Assembly (NCBI GenBank): GCA_022826385.1
Contig: JAJDUZ010000071.1
Coordinates: forward strand, 1-64,000
Direction: 5' to 3'
Source of the DNA: Silicimonas sp.
Lineage (GTDB): Bacteria; Pseudomonadota; Alphaproteobacteria; Rhodobacterales; Rhodobacteraceae
DNA: 64,000 bases
A program made the translations under genes and the position numbers. Below, in pieces: positions 1-9,058 of the stretch (within the stretch, counting starts at the first letter, position 1; the number at the start of each line of letters is the position of its first letter). The notes below the pieces were generated by a model, which was not told the DNA's origin, ran no database searches, and saw only the letters and a list, made by a program, of their open reading frames with translations.

Positions 1-553
1 TCCGCTCCAACAGCCATTCGCGGTAGTTGCCCAGCGTCCGGTCGCCGTGCCGGGTGACCAGTTCCACGTGGTCGAAGCCATAGAATGGCAGGTCCGTGTC
101 GAAGCGCTCGTTCGCCGGATGCTCGGCGCGGTAGCTTTCCAGATCGTGCCGCACCGCCTCGGACAGCGCGCCGCCCGCTCGATGATATCCGCCTCGAGTT
201 TCAGGCCGAGGCAGTGTCGCCCCCTTGCCCGAGAAGGGCTGCAAATGGCTCTTCCCGATCAGTGCTGTCTTATAGCCCGCGTCCCGCAACAGGTCGACAA
301 AAGTCACGTTGCGCCGATCCAGCGGTATCCCGTTCGAGCGGACGCCGTGGCTTGACGGCATCCGGCAGGTCATCAGGCTGGCCCGGTTCGGCATGCAGAC
401 CGGGCTTGCCACATAGAACCGGTTCCAAAGCGTGCCGCCGTCCGCAATCGCGTCGATATGCGGCGTCTTCAAAACAGGATGGCCCATGCACCCAAGGTAA
501 TCGGCCCGGTGCTGGTCGGTGATGAAGAGAATGAAGTCAGGCCGCTTCGACAC
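1..553 (-). CDS. Sulfatase (alkaline phosphatase superfamily), partial: 3' end outside window
   Basis: Probable sulfate-ester hydrolase. The visible 184 residues begin with a GTG codon and carry the first metal-binding strand (FILFITDQHRADYLG) and the sulfatase signature C-x-P-x-R (CMPNR, Cys53). That cysteine is the one normally converted to formylglycine. A GKSHLQ segment and an LPFYGFDHVELVT segment follow, both typical of this family. The C-terminal part lies beyond position 1. The start overlaps the end of the upstream permease gene by 17 bases, so the two are probably co-translated. This makes the enzyme a member of the TRAP-TAXI operon and suggests that the imported compound, or one related to it, is a sulfate ester. 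No signal peptide is visible, so a cytoplasmic location is inferred. The substrate is unknown. Confidence 0.88.
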   Translation of the reverse strand, partial: MSKRPDFILFITDQHRADYLGCMGHPVLKTPHIDAIADGGTLWNRFYVASPVCMPNRASLMTCRMPSSHGVRSNGIPLDRRNVTFVDLLRDAGYKTALIGKSHLQPFSGKGATLPRPETRGGYHRAGGALSEAVRHDLESYRAEHPANERFDTDLPFYGFDHVELVTRHGDRTLGNYREWLLER

Positions 554-2879
554 GGGCCCGCCCCCGGTGATGCAGCGTCAAGAGGGCGACGGTTCCGACC
601 GCCGCCGCGATCCAGACCGTCTCGGGCTTCGCCATCAACAGAACCGCAAGGGCCAGCCGCGCCAGAATCTCCCACGACGCCAGCGCGTGCCGGTCGAACG
701 CCGACAGGGCCGACGACAACAGGTAAAGTGCGACCACCAGCCGGACGAGCAGCAGCGCCAGCGCGCCCAAGTGGATCGCGCCGTCATATCCCGGCAAATA
801 GCGGCCCCCGCCTTGCTGCGGGTTCAGGATGGCTTCGTCGATGAGCAAAAGCTCGGGATAGAAGGCGAAGACGAAGGGCACAATGAAGATCACGATCCCC
901 GATTTCACCGCCGAGAAGCCGGTCGCCATCGGCTCGGCCTTGGTAATGGTCGCGGCAGCGAACGCCGCCAGCGCCACGGGCGGTGTGATCGCGCTCGCCA
1001 CGGCGAAATAGAAGATGAACATGTGAGCCGTGAACAAGGACAATCCCAGCCCCGCCAGAACCGGCCCCATCAGAAGGGCCGCGTTGATATAGGCCGGCAC
1101 CGCAGGCATCCCCATGCCCAGAAGCACCGCCAGCAGCATTGTCATCAGAAGCGCCAGGAACTGGAACATCACCGGTCCGCCGCCGCCCAGATCAAGGCTG
1201 TTCAGCCACTCAAGCACGTCAAGCGCAAGAAAGACCGGCAACCCGGTGAATGACAGGCAGAAGTCGATGATCGAGACCGCAAGGAACATCAGGTAGAGCG
1301 TCGAGATCAGAACGCCTGCATTGGACATCGCGTCGACGATCTTCTTCGGCTTCGCCCGCACCTCGGGGTCGACGAACAAGAGCACCAGCAACAGCATGAC
1401 GGCCCACCAGCCCGCCGCGCCAGCGGACCCGGCCGAGTTCTGTAGGGCCAACTGGAACCAGCTGAGGCTCTGAACCTGACAACCGGCTTCGGTAAAGATG
1501 CGCTCGGCCCCCAGAAGCCCGCCCAGCAGGCCGCAGCCCACCGCATCTTTCGGTGTCAGCAGCAGGACAAGGATCAGCAGGATTGGCCCGAAGATCATCA
1601 CAAGGTTCAGAAGATCCTGACGGTCCAGCCGCATGTCTTCGGTGATCTCGCCAATCGCGGTGATGTTCTGTTTCCGCGACTGGAACACCGCCGACAGGAA
1701 CAGGCAGAAGAAATAGGCAATCGCCGGAATGATCGCCGCGACGATCACGCTGGAATAGGGCACGGTCGTCAGCGAGGCGAGGACGAAGGCCGCAACCCCC
1801 ATCACCGGCGGCATGATCGACCCGCCAGATGACGCCGCCGCCTCGACACCGCCCGCGAACACCTTGGAGAACCCGCGCTTCAGCATCATCGGGATCGTCA
1901 GAACCCCGGTCGACAGAACGTTGACGATCGGTCCGCCCGAAATCGTGCCGAACATGGCCGAGGATACGATCGCTGCGTGCGCCGGACCGCCGCGCAGATT
2001 GCGGGTCCAGCGGAAGGCCAGCTTGATCAGGGATTTCCCCCCGGCCGACGAGCCGAAGAGTGAACCAAGGACGAGATATGGGAAGATCGTGTTCAGCACG
2101 ATGTCCATGAACCGACCCAGAAGGCCCGAGGAGTTGTTGACCAGAACGTCATGCACACGCGGGCGCCCATCGGCCAACATACGCGGTTCACCGGCCAGTT
2201 TGGTCACGAAGTACTTGTTGATGTCCTCGACACCGTAAACGTACCAGACCAGCACGGTGCCGATCGTGTATGCCGCCATCAGTATGGCGACCAGCACCAG
2301 CGGCAGGCCCCAGACCTTGATGTTGTAAGACAGGAAAACCACGATCGCGAGGCCAACGATCAGCACCAACCAGCCCCCGGTCGTGTTGACGCATTGCGGA
2401 TCTTCCACCGTCGTCGGCGCTGAAAGGCCAAGGCTTTCATTGAAGGCCGCTGCAGCGGCAAGGCTTTCCTCGATCAGGCGCGCGCGGTCGCCGGTGATCT
2501 GGTCGACAAGGCAGATCGCCTCGATCTCGACGAGGTAGGTCAGCGAGATGGTAAAGGCCATCACCACCAGCGCGACATCCATGAACAACCCAAACTTGCG
2601 ACGAAGCGGCGCGCGGTCCGCCCAATCGCGCCACATCGAATGCTTCAGCGCGACGATCAGCATCATCAGCGCGAAGAACAGGGGATAGAACCACTCGAAC
2701 GGGAACTTCCGAAGCTGCCCGCCGGACCAACCCGTCACACGGGCCACCAGATCGTCATAACCGGGGATGCCGGGCGTCGAGTTCAAGAGCCCGATCAGCA
2801 CCATCGCGACCGCCAAAACGTAAAGAAGCCGCAGAGAAAAACTCTGCGGTGCCGCGCTGGTGTCGGTCTCGCCTGTCAT
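537..2879 (-). CDS. TRAP transporter fused permease (DctQ-DctM type, TAXI family)
   Basis: A 780-residue inner-membrane protein with many hydrophobic segments. The N-terminal part (about residues 1-220) corresponds to the four-helix small permease. The rest is the large DctM-type ion-coupled permease, with family-typical segments such as GTISGGPIVNV and PPVMGVAAFVLA. Fused permeases of this length work with TAXI-type periplasmic binding proteins, and one is encoded just upstream (64-base gap). Uptake is expected to be driven by a Na+ or H+ gradient. The operon order is binding protein, permease, sulfatase. The ATG start is preceded by a purine-rich stretch. The transported solute cannot be told from sequence. 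Confidence 0.93.
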   Translation of the reverse strand: MTGETDTSAAPQSFSLRLLYVLAVAMVLIGLLNSTPGIPGYDDLVARVTGWSGGQLRKFPFEWFYPLFFALMMLIVALKHSMWRDWADRAPLRRKFGLFMDVALVVMAFTISLTYLVEIEAICLVDQITGDRARLIEESLAAAAAFNESLGLSAPTTVEDPQCVNTTGGWLVLIVGLAIVVFLSYNIKVWGLPLVLVAILMAAYTIGTVLVWYVYGVEDINKYFVTKLAGEPRMLADGRPRVHDVLVNNSSGLLGRFMDIVLNTIFPYLVLGSLFGSSAGGKSLIKLAFRWTRNLRGGPAHAAIVSSAMFGTISGGPIVNVLSTGVLTIPMMLKRGFSKVFAGGVEAAASSGGSIMPPVMGVAAFVLASLTTVPYSSVIVAAIIPAIAYFFCLFLSAVFQSRKQNITAIGEITEDMRLDRQDLLNLVMIFGPILLILVLLLTPKDAVGCGLLGGLLGAERIFTEAGCQVQSLSWFQLALQNSAGSAGAAGWWAVMLLLVLLFVDPEVRAKPKKIVDAMSNAGVLISTLYLMFLAVSIIDFCLSFTGLPVFLALDVLEWLNSLDLGGGGPVMFQFLALLMTMLLAVLLGMGMPAVPAYINAALLMGPVLAGLGLSLFTAHMFIFYFAVASAITPPVALAAFAAATITKAEPMATGFSAVKSGIVIFIVPFVFAFYPELLLIDEAILNPQQGGGRYLPGYDGAIHLGALALLLVRLVVALYLLSSALSAFDRHALASWEILARLALAVLLMAKPETVWIAAAVGTVALLTLHHRGRARVEAA

Positions 2880-2943
2880 CCTGGCCCCTGCTCCCTCGGA
2901 TCGACCGGGCGCAGTTTCCGCGCCCGGTCAAAGCTCAAAGCGA

Positions 2944-3987
2944 TTACTTGGCGCAATCCGGGATGGTGTACCCAGCCTCTTCCCAAGCTGCGACCGCGCC
3001 CGGGTGATACTTGATCGGGTTATTGCCGCACATGTCGGTCAGCGCCGGGTCGGTTTCACCATGCCACGTGCCCGCCATGAACGGTGCTTTCTGGTGATAG
3101 ATGCCTTCGATGTTCTTGATGAAGGCCGCGGTCAGGTTCTTGGCCAGATCGAAATCCATCGACGCATTGACGATGTCGGCCCCAACCGTGCCCGGCCCCC
3201 GGAACATGTCATCGTCCGAGACAACCGTGATGCCGTCGCCATAGCCCATATCGGCAACCGGGATCTCGACCGGTACCGTGCCGGGCAGTTTGCCGACATT
3301 CTGGAACGCTTCGCCCTCATAGACATCTTTCGAGACCGACCAGATGGTGATGTTGCCCGAAGCCAGTGCCGCGGTCACGCGCGGATCCGGGAAGGACATC
3401 GGCAGAACGAACGCATCCGCTGAGCCGTCCTGAATGGTCTTCACCGCCTGACCCCAGTTCACCTGCACGCCGGTATATCCCGAGCCCTCTTCCATGCCGG
3501 TATTCACCTTGATCAGCAGGCGCGCATTGGTCAGCGCGGCACCGCGCGGCGGTCCGTTATAGATCGTTTTGCCTTCCAGACCGTCCCAGCCGCTGATGCC
3601 CGAGCTGTCATAGGCGTAAAGCCCCTGAACCGAGACACGATAGGTGTAAAGCGCCCGAATGTTCGAGGCGAGTTCGGCGCCCTTCTCTTTCCCGAGGCTC
3701 GCATAGGGGCCAACGCCTCGCGACAGCAGGAATGGCAGAATATAGGGTGCCGCAGCGATGTCGGTTTTGCCTTCGGCGACGTTCTGGACCGAGTTGGTCA
3801 GGGTTTGCCCGGCCGCCACTTGAATGTCGGCCACGCCTTCCTTGGCCGCCGCTTCCGAAAGCGAAATGATCGAGATGCCGGGTGTGGTGTTTGGCGCCGC
3901 GGTTTCCGCGGACAGAATGCTTTGCGCCTGAGCCGACCCCATAAGGCTCATAGTCGCGACCACAGTCGCGATCAGCTTCTTGGACAT
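2944..3987 (-). CDS. TAXI family TRAP transporter solute-binding protein
   Basis: A 347-residue secreted protein. It has a clear Sec signal peptide (MSKKLIATVVATMSLMGSAQA, cleavage near residue 21), then a NMT1/TAXI-type ligand-binding fold. Family-like segments include AAAPYILPFLLSRG, LEGKTIYNGPPRGAA and GYTGVQVNWGQAVKTIQDGSADAFVLP. It would capture a solute in the periplasm and pass it to the fused permease encoded directly downstream. The ATG has a strong ribosome site (GGAGGAAAA). It is the first gene of a minus-strand operon that diverges from the glutathione transferase/sulfatase pair. The roughly 140 bases between them should hold both promoters. Confidence 0.93.
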   Translation of the reverse strand: MSKKLIATVVATMSLMGSAQAQSILSAETAAPNTTPGISIISLSEAAAKEGVADIQVAAGQTLTNSVQNVAEGKTDIAAAPYILPFLLSRGVGPYASLGKEKGAELASNIRALYTYRVSVQGLYAYDSSGISGWDGLEGKTIYNGPPRGAALTNARLLIKVNTGMEEGSGYTGVQVNWGQAVKTIQDGSADAFVLPMSFPDPRVTAALASGNITIWSVSKDVYEGEAFQNVGKLPGTVPVEIPVADMGYGDGITVVSDDDMFRGPGTVGADIVNASMDFDLAKNLTAAFIKNIEGIYHQKAPFMAGTWHGETDPALTDMCGNNPIKYHPGAVAAWEEAGYTIPDCAK

Positions 3988-4127
3988 CTATTTTCCTCCC
4001 TAGACATAGATGTTCTTCTTTTGTGGAACCAAGCCTTGCATGGAAGGACGGCGCCTGTCACTTATTGAGTTCCAAAAAGTAGATATTCTGTCCCGCATCG
4101 TGGGAATCTCGGATGATTTGGGGGGAA

Positions 4128-4805
4128 ATGCCGGAACTTAAGCTCTTCGTCGCGCCAAACACCTGCGCGCGCGTGCCGACCATCGCTTTGGAAGAGATCG
4201 GCGTGCCGTTCGACACAGAACTGGTGCGCACCGCGGCCGGTCAGCAAAAGACGCCCGAATACCTGAAGGTTAACCCGAAAGGCAAAGTGCCCGCGCTTTT
4301 GATCGACGGCGAACCGCTGACGGAAAACGTGGCGATCCTGTCGTGGCTCAACGCCACCTTCCCTGACGCCAACCTGCTGCCCAAGACCGATGATCCGCTC
4401 GAGGCCCTTCGGCAAACCGCAGACCTCGCCTTCTTCTCGGCCACGGTGCACCCGCTGGTGACCCGGATCGCCATGCCGCTCAAGTTCATCGAAGACAAAG
4501 CGTTGTCGTTCGAGATCGTCCGGCCCGAAGGCGTGAAGGCAATGCAACCGGTGATGCGGATGATCGACGACCGTCTGGCAGATGGTCCGTGGTGGTACGG
4601 CGACACGTGGTCGGTGCTGGACGGCTATCTCTACTGGGTCTGGTCCCGGATCACCGGCGTCGGCTTCGACGGCGACGCCTTCCCGAACATCCAGCGTCAC
4701 CACGCGATGATGAATGAACGCCCTGCCGTGCAACGTGCGATGGCGCGCGAAGCGGTGAATGTCGACATCCTCAAGGCCGAAGGCCACTACGTCCCGCCGC
4801 GCTGA
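4128..4805 (+). CDS. Glutathione S-transferase family protein
   Basis: A 225-residue cytosolic protein with a thioredoxin-like N-terminal domain (about 1-80) and a helical C-terminal domain. The active-site region reads APNTCARVPTIALEEIG. The glutathione-binding segments NPKGKVPALL and ENVAILSWL are in the expected places. The ATG at 4128 is chosen because the family usually starts just before the first beta strand. An in-frame ATG at 4113 would add five residues. Its stop codon overlaps the start of the next gene by one base, so it is translationally coupled to a sulfatase-like hydrolase. This suggests a joint role, for example glutathione-dependent processing of the same substrate. The reaction is not predictable. 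Confidence 0.88.
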   Translation: MPELKLFVAPNTCARVPTIALEEIGVPFDTELVRTAAGQQKTPEYLKVNPKGKVPALLIDGEPLTENVAILSWLNATFPDANLLPKTDDPLEALRQTADLAFFSATVHPLVTRIAMPLKFIEDKALSFEIVRPEGVKAMQPVMRMIDDRLADGPWWYGDTWSVLDGYLYWVWSRITGVGFDGDAFPNIQRHHAMMNERPAVQRAMAREAVNVDILKAEGHYVPPR

Positions 4806-6418
4806 TGAACGTTCTCTGGATTATGGCCGACCAGCTGAGATGGGATTACCTCAGCTGTTATGGCGCGAAACACATCGCGACGCCGAACCTTGACCGGCTG
4901 GCGGCAAAGGGCGTGCGCTTTGACCGCGCCTATATCCAATCACCGATCTGCGGGCCAAGCCGGATGAGCTTCTATACCGGGCGCTATGTCCGGTCGCATG
5001 GTGCCACTTGGAACGGTTTTCCGTTGCGCGTGGGCGAACCGACCCTGGGCGATCACCTGCGCGAGATCGGAGTGCAGAGCACGCTGGTCGGCAAGACCCA
5101 TATGCGGGCCGACGAAGAGGGGATGAAGCGCCTTGGAATCGAGCCTGAAAGCACCATCGGCGCGCTTGTCAGCGAGTGCGGCTTCGAAGTGTTCGTGCGC
5201 GACGACGGCACCAATGCCGCGACCGACAAGAACCGGCATGCCGAGGATTACGAAGACTATCTGCGCTCTCATGGCATGGGTGGCGACACCCCGTGGGAAG
5301 AATGGGCCAACACCGCGATCGGCCCCGATGGCAAGAAGAAGTCAGGCTGGCTTCTGGAAACCGCGCCCCTGCCCGCCCGCGTTCCGAAAGAGCATTCCGA
5401 GACCGCCTGGCTGACCACGCGCGGCATCGAGTTCATCGAAGCGCAGGGCGATAAGCCATGGCTTTGCCATCTGAGCTATATCAAACCGCATTGGCCCTAT
5501 CTGGCACCTGAGCCCTATAACGACATGTTCAGCGCCGATGACGTGCCACCGGTGAACCGGCGCGACGACGAACATTCGCACCCGCTTTTGCAGGAATGGG
5601 TCAACACCCGCATCTGCAAAAGCTTCTCGCGCAATCATGTCCGCGAAATCGTAGCCCCGGTCTACATGGGGCTGATCAAAGAACTTGATGACAACATGGG
5701 CCGGCTCTTCGACTATCTCGAACAGAGCGGGCGCATGGACGACACGATGATCGTCTTCTGCTCGGACCATGGTGACAATATGGGCGACCACTGGCTGGGC
5801 GAGAAAGACCTGTTCTACGACTGCTCGGCCCGCATTCCGTTGATCGTCTATGATCCGCGTGCTGAGGCCGACGCCACACGCGGCACCGTCGACACGCGAT
5901 TGATCGAGGGCATCGATCTGGCGCCCACATTCCAGCAATTCTTCGGCGGCAAGGCGAAACCGCATGTCTTTGAAGGCCGATCATTGCAGCCGTTGCTTCA
6001 CGGCGAGGCCACCGAGTGGCGCGATCATTGTATCTCGGAATACGACTATGCCACCCGCGACGCGCGGCGCATGGTCGGCGTCGATCAAAGCGATGCGCGG
6101 CTGGTCATGGTCTTCGATGGGCGTTGGAAGTACGTCCATGTCGAGAAGATGCGGCCAATGCTCTTTGACCTCGAAACCGACCCGCAGGAACTCAATGACC
6201 TGGGCGACAGCCCCGCGCATCAGGACCACGTTGAACGCCTGAAAGCGCTGCATTTCGACTGGGCGCGTCAGCATCACACGCGGATCACGCGCACGCCCGA
6301 GATCATCGAGAAGATGACCAACACGCGCGAGCCCGAGGGCATCTACATCGCCTATTGGGATCCCGACGAACTGGCGCGCGACGGCCTGAAGATGCCGCCG
6401 CATATCAAGGACCAGTAA
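4805..6418 (+). CDS. Sulfatase-like hydrolase, similar to phosphonate monoester hydrolases
   Basis: A 537-residue member of the alkaline phosphatase superfamily. It has the N-terminal metal strand (MNVLWIMADQLRWDYLSCYG) and the C-x-P-x-R signature (CGPSR, Cys49) that generates formylglycine. A KPHWPY motif and the metal-binding segment FCSDHGDNMGDHWLGEK follow. The C-terminal end (WKYVHVEKMRPMLFDLETDP and following) resembles rhizobial phosphonate monoester hydrolase more than classical arylsulfatases. It could therefore cleave sulfate monoesters, phosphate diesters or phosphonate monoesters; these enzymes are promiscuous. There is no signal peptide. It is coupled to the glutathione transferase gene through an ATGA overlap. 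Confidence 0.88.
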   Translation: MNVLWIMADQLRWDYLSCYGAKHIATPNLDRLAAKGVRFDRAYIQSPICGPSRMSFYTGRYVRSHGATWNGFPLRVGEPTLGDHLREIGVQSTLVGKTHMRADEEGMKRLGIEPESTIGALVSECGFEVFVRDDGTNAATDKNRHAEDYEDYLRSHGMGGDTPWEEWANTAIGPDGKKKSGWLLETAPLPARVPKEHSETAWLTTRGIEFIEAQGDKPWLCHLSYIKPHWPYLAPEPYNDMFSADDVPPVNRRDDEHSHPLLQEWVNTRICKSFSRNHVREIVAPVYMGLIKELDDNMGRLFDYLEQSGRMDDTMIVFCSDHGDNMGDHWLGEKDLFYDCSARIPLIVYDPRAEADATRGTVDTRLIEGIDLAPTFQQFFGGKAKPHVFEGRSLQPLLHGEATEWRDHCISEYDYATRDARRMVGVDQSDARLVMVFDGRWKYVHVEKMRPMLFDLETDPQELNDLGDSPAHQDHVERLKALHFDWARQHHTRITRTPEIIEKMTNTREPEGIYIAYWDPDELARDGLKMPPHIKDQ

Positions 6419-6421
6419 GCC

Positions 6422-7114
6422 TCAGGTGAACCAGCGGTCATAGTCGCTGACCAGCAAATGCGTCGGGTCGGTGTCTTCCTCGATCTCGGAGAAGCGCCCG
6501 ATTGGCTCGCGGAAGATGTTATCGGTCACGTCGTCGTTAACGGTCGAGACTTCTCCGATCAGCACGTCACCGCCCTCGCCCCAGAAGGCGTGCCAATGGC
6601 CCGGGTTCAGCGTCACGCTTTCGCCCGGTGCCAGCTTCAGCTTTTCGCCCGGTCCGAATGGCCGTTCCAAACCGTCACACAGCACCATGCCGCCTTTGTC
6701 CTCGGCGAAGTTGCCCGCGTCATCCGATCCGAAAAGTTCGACGATCAAGGTCGCGCCACCCCGGTTGATGATGTCTTCGGACTTGATGACATGGGTGTGC
6801 ATCGGGCTGATCTGCTCGTCCTTCGAGATCAAAAGCTTCTCGGCATAAACCATGCCCCGCCCCCGCTCGAGGTCGGCCAGGTGTCCGTTCCGCAGCGTGA
6901 ACAGGAACAGGCCAAGCTCGTCATACTTGCCCGCGCCAAAGTCGGTGATGTCCCACCCCATGCGCGCATCCGCGATCCGGCGCGCGCTGCCATCCGCCAC
7001 GCGCGCCTTGAAGTCGCCCGGCGACCAATAGGCGAACGGCGGCAAGGTGAAGCCGTGGCTGCGGATCATGTCATCGGCTGCGGCCATGATGTCGTTGACG
7101 GTCGAGCGTTTCAT
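6422..7114 (-). CDS. D-lyxose ketol-isomerase (cupin, DUF1498)
   Basis: A 230-residue cupin-fold sugar isomerase. Members of this family interconvert D-lyxose and D-xylulose, and often D-mannose and D-fructose, using Mn2+. The metal-binding histidines are visible in SPMHTHVIKSEDI and in the later NPGHWHAFWGE. The ATG at 7114 has a good ribosome site (AGGGAGA). Upstream in-frame sequence is low-complexity, arginine-rich and not protein-like, so longer starts were rejected. It is convergent with the sulfatase gene, with three bases between the stops. Its closeness to two sulfatases and a TRAP system would fit breakdown of a sulfated sugar or polyol, but this is inference. Confidence 0.87.
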   Translation of the reverse strand: MKRSTVNDIMAAADDMIRSHGFTLPPFAYWSPGDFKARVADGSARRIADARMGWDITDFGAGKYDELGLFLFTLRNGHLADLERGRGMVYAEKLLISKDEQISPMHTHVIKSEDIINRGGATLIVELFGSDDAGNFAEDKGGMVLCDGLERPFGPGEKLKLAPGESVTLNPGHWHAFWGEGGDVLIGEVSTVNDDVTDNIFREPIGRFSEIEEDTDPTHLLVSDYDRWFT

Positions 7115-7197
7115 CCGGCGATCTCCCTGTTGATTGCCAAGCCTAAATCGCAGGCGCGCCGCGCGGCGTCCAGTCCAGAAAACCGAAACTTGTTTCG

Positions 7198-7731
7198 TTA
7201 CAAATGGGAAGAAACCCACGTATCGACTGTTTCGGCAAGTGCCTCCCAGTCGGTGTACTCGCGATCCGTGCCCGGTTTGATCTCGGGGTCCTTTTGCCGT
7301 TCGATCCAGCGCATCGCCCAATATTTGAAGAAATCGTATTCCTCGAACCGAAAGGCGCCGGCCACCTGGGCAACCTGACCTGGCTCCCAGCCCGTTGATT
7401 GGGACAGGTCAGAGACGATCCGATCAAGGTCGGCAAGCTCGGCCTCGTCCTTGCCCGCCGCCGCAAGCGAGACCGAGATGAAGAGTGTCGGCATCGCATT
7501 GAGTGCCGTGCTGTGTCGGGCGGCATAGAGCAGTAGCGGGATCTGGAACTTCCCGGTATGCACGGAGCCGGCAAGAATACTGGCATCAAACGCGGTCGGA
7601 CTGATGTCGATGGCCTCTTCAGCAGCGGCCAGCGTCACCGAGTGACCGGCTTCCCCAAGACGATCTTCGGCAAAACGACTTATCTTGCGGGTCTGCCCTT
7701 CGGTCGTGGCATAGACAATCAAGATGTTCAT
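7198..7731 (-). CDS. Flavodoxin-domain protein (HemG-like)
   Basis: A 177-residue protein with a flavodoxin fold. The N-terminal phosphate-binding loop (YATTEGQTRKIS) contacts the FMN phosphate in this family, and the central segment ILAGSVHTGKFQ matches the second FMN loop. Length and the C-terminal region (YWAMRWIERQKDPEI) resemble menaquinone-dependent protoporphyrinogen IX oxidase HemG. Some homologues with this layout are annotated only as flavodoxins, so the haem-synthesis role is not certain. The ATG follows a G-rich ribosome site. The gene stands alone between the isomerase and an unrelated hypothetical gene. Confidence 0.8.
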   Translation of the reverse strand: MNILIVYATTEGQTRKISRFAEDRLGEAGHSVTLAAAEEAIDISPTAFDASILAGSVHTGKFQIPLLLYAARHSTALNAMPTLFISVSLAAAGKDEAELADLDRIVSDLSQSTGWEPGQVAQVAGAFRFEEYDFFKYWAMRWIERQKDPEIKPGTDREYTDWEALAETVDTWVSSHL

Positions 7732-7809
7732 GGACGCACCCCCTTCTCAAGGATGCGTCAAACGTACGGTATGTCTCGGAAGCAGACCTTGATCCCGGTC
7801 AAGTCTTGC

Positions 7810-8955
7810 TCAGGCAGCGCGACCCATTTTGTCGAACGTCAGATCAGGCAAGGCGTCGCAAGCTTCGCGGATGAAGGCCCGGATCGCCTCGTCCGAGATT
7901 GTCCACAGCCGCGGATAGAGCACCGTCATCTCGTTCCGGATCAGCATCAGCAGCGTATCCTTCAGCGCCACCGGCGCATCGGTGCCCAACAGGCGAATTT
8001 CCCCGGCCAGCGCATCTGCCATCCGGTTCACCTCGGCCTGCGTTGCCGACATGGTGGCCAGATCGAGGATCGCGGAGGCATAGAGTTCGGCATCGTAAAG
8101 CTCGCGCCCGTTTTGTCGCAGCGAAACCAGAGGCTGGTAGAAGAGCGCATAGCCCCCCATCCCGATCGTTTCCGTCGTCCGGTCAATCGCGGCATCCGCC
8201 AAAGCCTCGATCTCATCATCCGAGGCATTGTTGGCGTCCGACAGCCAAACGGCATGTGCGGCATAAGTCGCTGGGTTGGACGGATCGAGCGTGATCCACG
8301 TCTCGAACAGGTCGGGCATCCGATGCGACTGCCCCGGCGAGCCAAGGCCTTGCATGTATTGCGCCTCGGCCACCAAGGGCGACATCAGCGCGCGGGCATC
8401 GTATTGATGCAGGATCTCGCCCGCCGCGACATAGTGCTTGGCCATCCGGCGCCACGCCTCGCGGTGGTCCTTGTCGGGCCAATGGTCGGCTCGGTAGGCC
8501 AAACCAAGCAGCAGATGCGCCCGCGCGGCCAGCACCGCCAATACGTGGCTGTCCGGGGCACTTTCATGGGTTTCCATGAAGCATCCAAGTTCCAGAAGCG
8601 CTTCGTCCAGATCGGACAGGTCGTCATGCGGCGCGTCATCAATCAGGGATTGAAGGCCGGACAGAGCGACGTCGACGGCAATCTCGTGAAAGCGCAGACC
8701 GCCCGGTGTCGAGGCCAGTTCGGCCTCCCACGCCGCGATCTGGTCGCCGATTTCGACCCACTCGTCTTCCAGCATAAGACCGGCAATATGCCCGCCAACC
8801 GCGCGCCGTTCGGCGTGATCCGGGTCGTCGTGCTCGATCGCAAGGCGCGACGGGTCGTGCTCGGGTTCTTGCGCCACGTGTTGTGCCGCGGGCTTGGACA
8901 GCACGAACGTCATACTCGACGCAATCCCTCGTGCGATGATCTGCAGAACGCGCAT
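7810..8955 (-). CDS. Conserved-looking hypothetical protein
   Basis: A 381-residue protein of unknown function with no recognised domain. It is mostly helical and rich in acidic and alanine residues. There is no convincing signal peptide, although the first 20 residues are mildly hydrophobic. The middle contains helix-pair stretches (ARAHLLLGLAYRADHWPDKD, YVAAGEILHQYDARAL) that look loosely TPR-like, but no regular 34-residue repeat could be aligned by eye. The ATG has a clear ribosome site (GAGAGGGA). It lies in the same direction as the flavodoxin gene 78 bases downstream but need not be co-transcribed. Codon use resembles its neighbours. Confidence 0.75.
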   Translation of the reverse strand: MRVLQIIARGIASSMTFVLSKPAAQHVAQEPEHDPSRLAIEHDDPDHAERRAVGGHIAGLMLEDEWVEIGDQIAAWEAELASTPGGLRFHEIAVDVALSGLQSLIDDAPHDDLSDLDEALLELGCFMETHESAPDSHVLAVLAARAHLLLGLAYRADHWPDKDHREAWRRMAKHYVAAGEILHQYDARALMSPLVAEAQYMQGLGSPGQSHRMPDLFETWITLDPSNPATYAAHAVWLSDANNASDDEIEALADAAIDRTTETIGMGGYALFYQPLVSLRQNGRELYDAELYASAILDLATMSATQAEVNRMADALAGEIRLLGTDAPVALKDTLLMLIRNEMTVLYPRLWTISDEAIRAFIREACDALPDLTFDKMGRAA

Positions 8956-9058
8956 GGTCCCTCTCCATGGTGTTTCGAGAAACTCTGGAGGGGCAATTCG
9001 TCAACTTTAAGGCAAATTATCGGCGCTTCAGGCCAATTAAATCAGGGACTTCCAGCGA

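Noticed and set aside
180-240. Possible frameshift in the partial sulfatase, because another frame reads GLKLEADIIERA
   Set aside because: The original frame continues with family-typical sequence (GALSEAVRHDLESYRAEHP and LPFYGFDHVELVT), so a single intact frame is the better reading.
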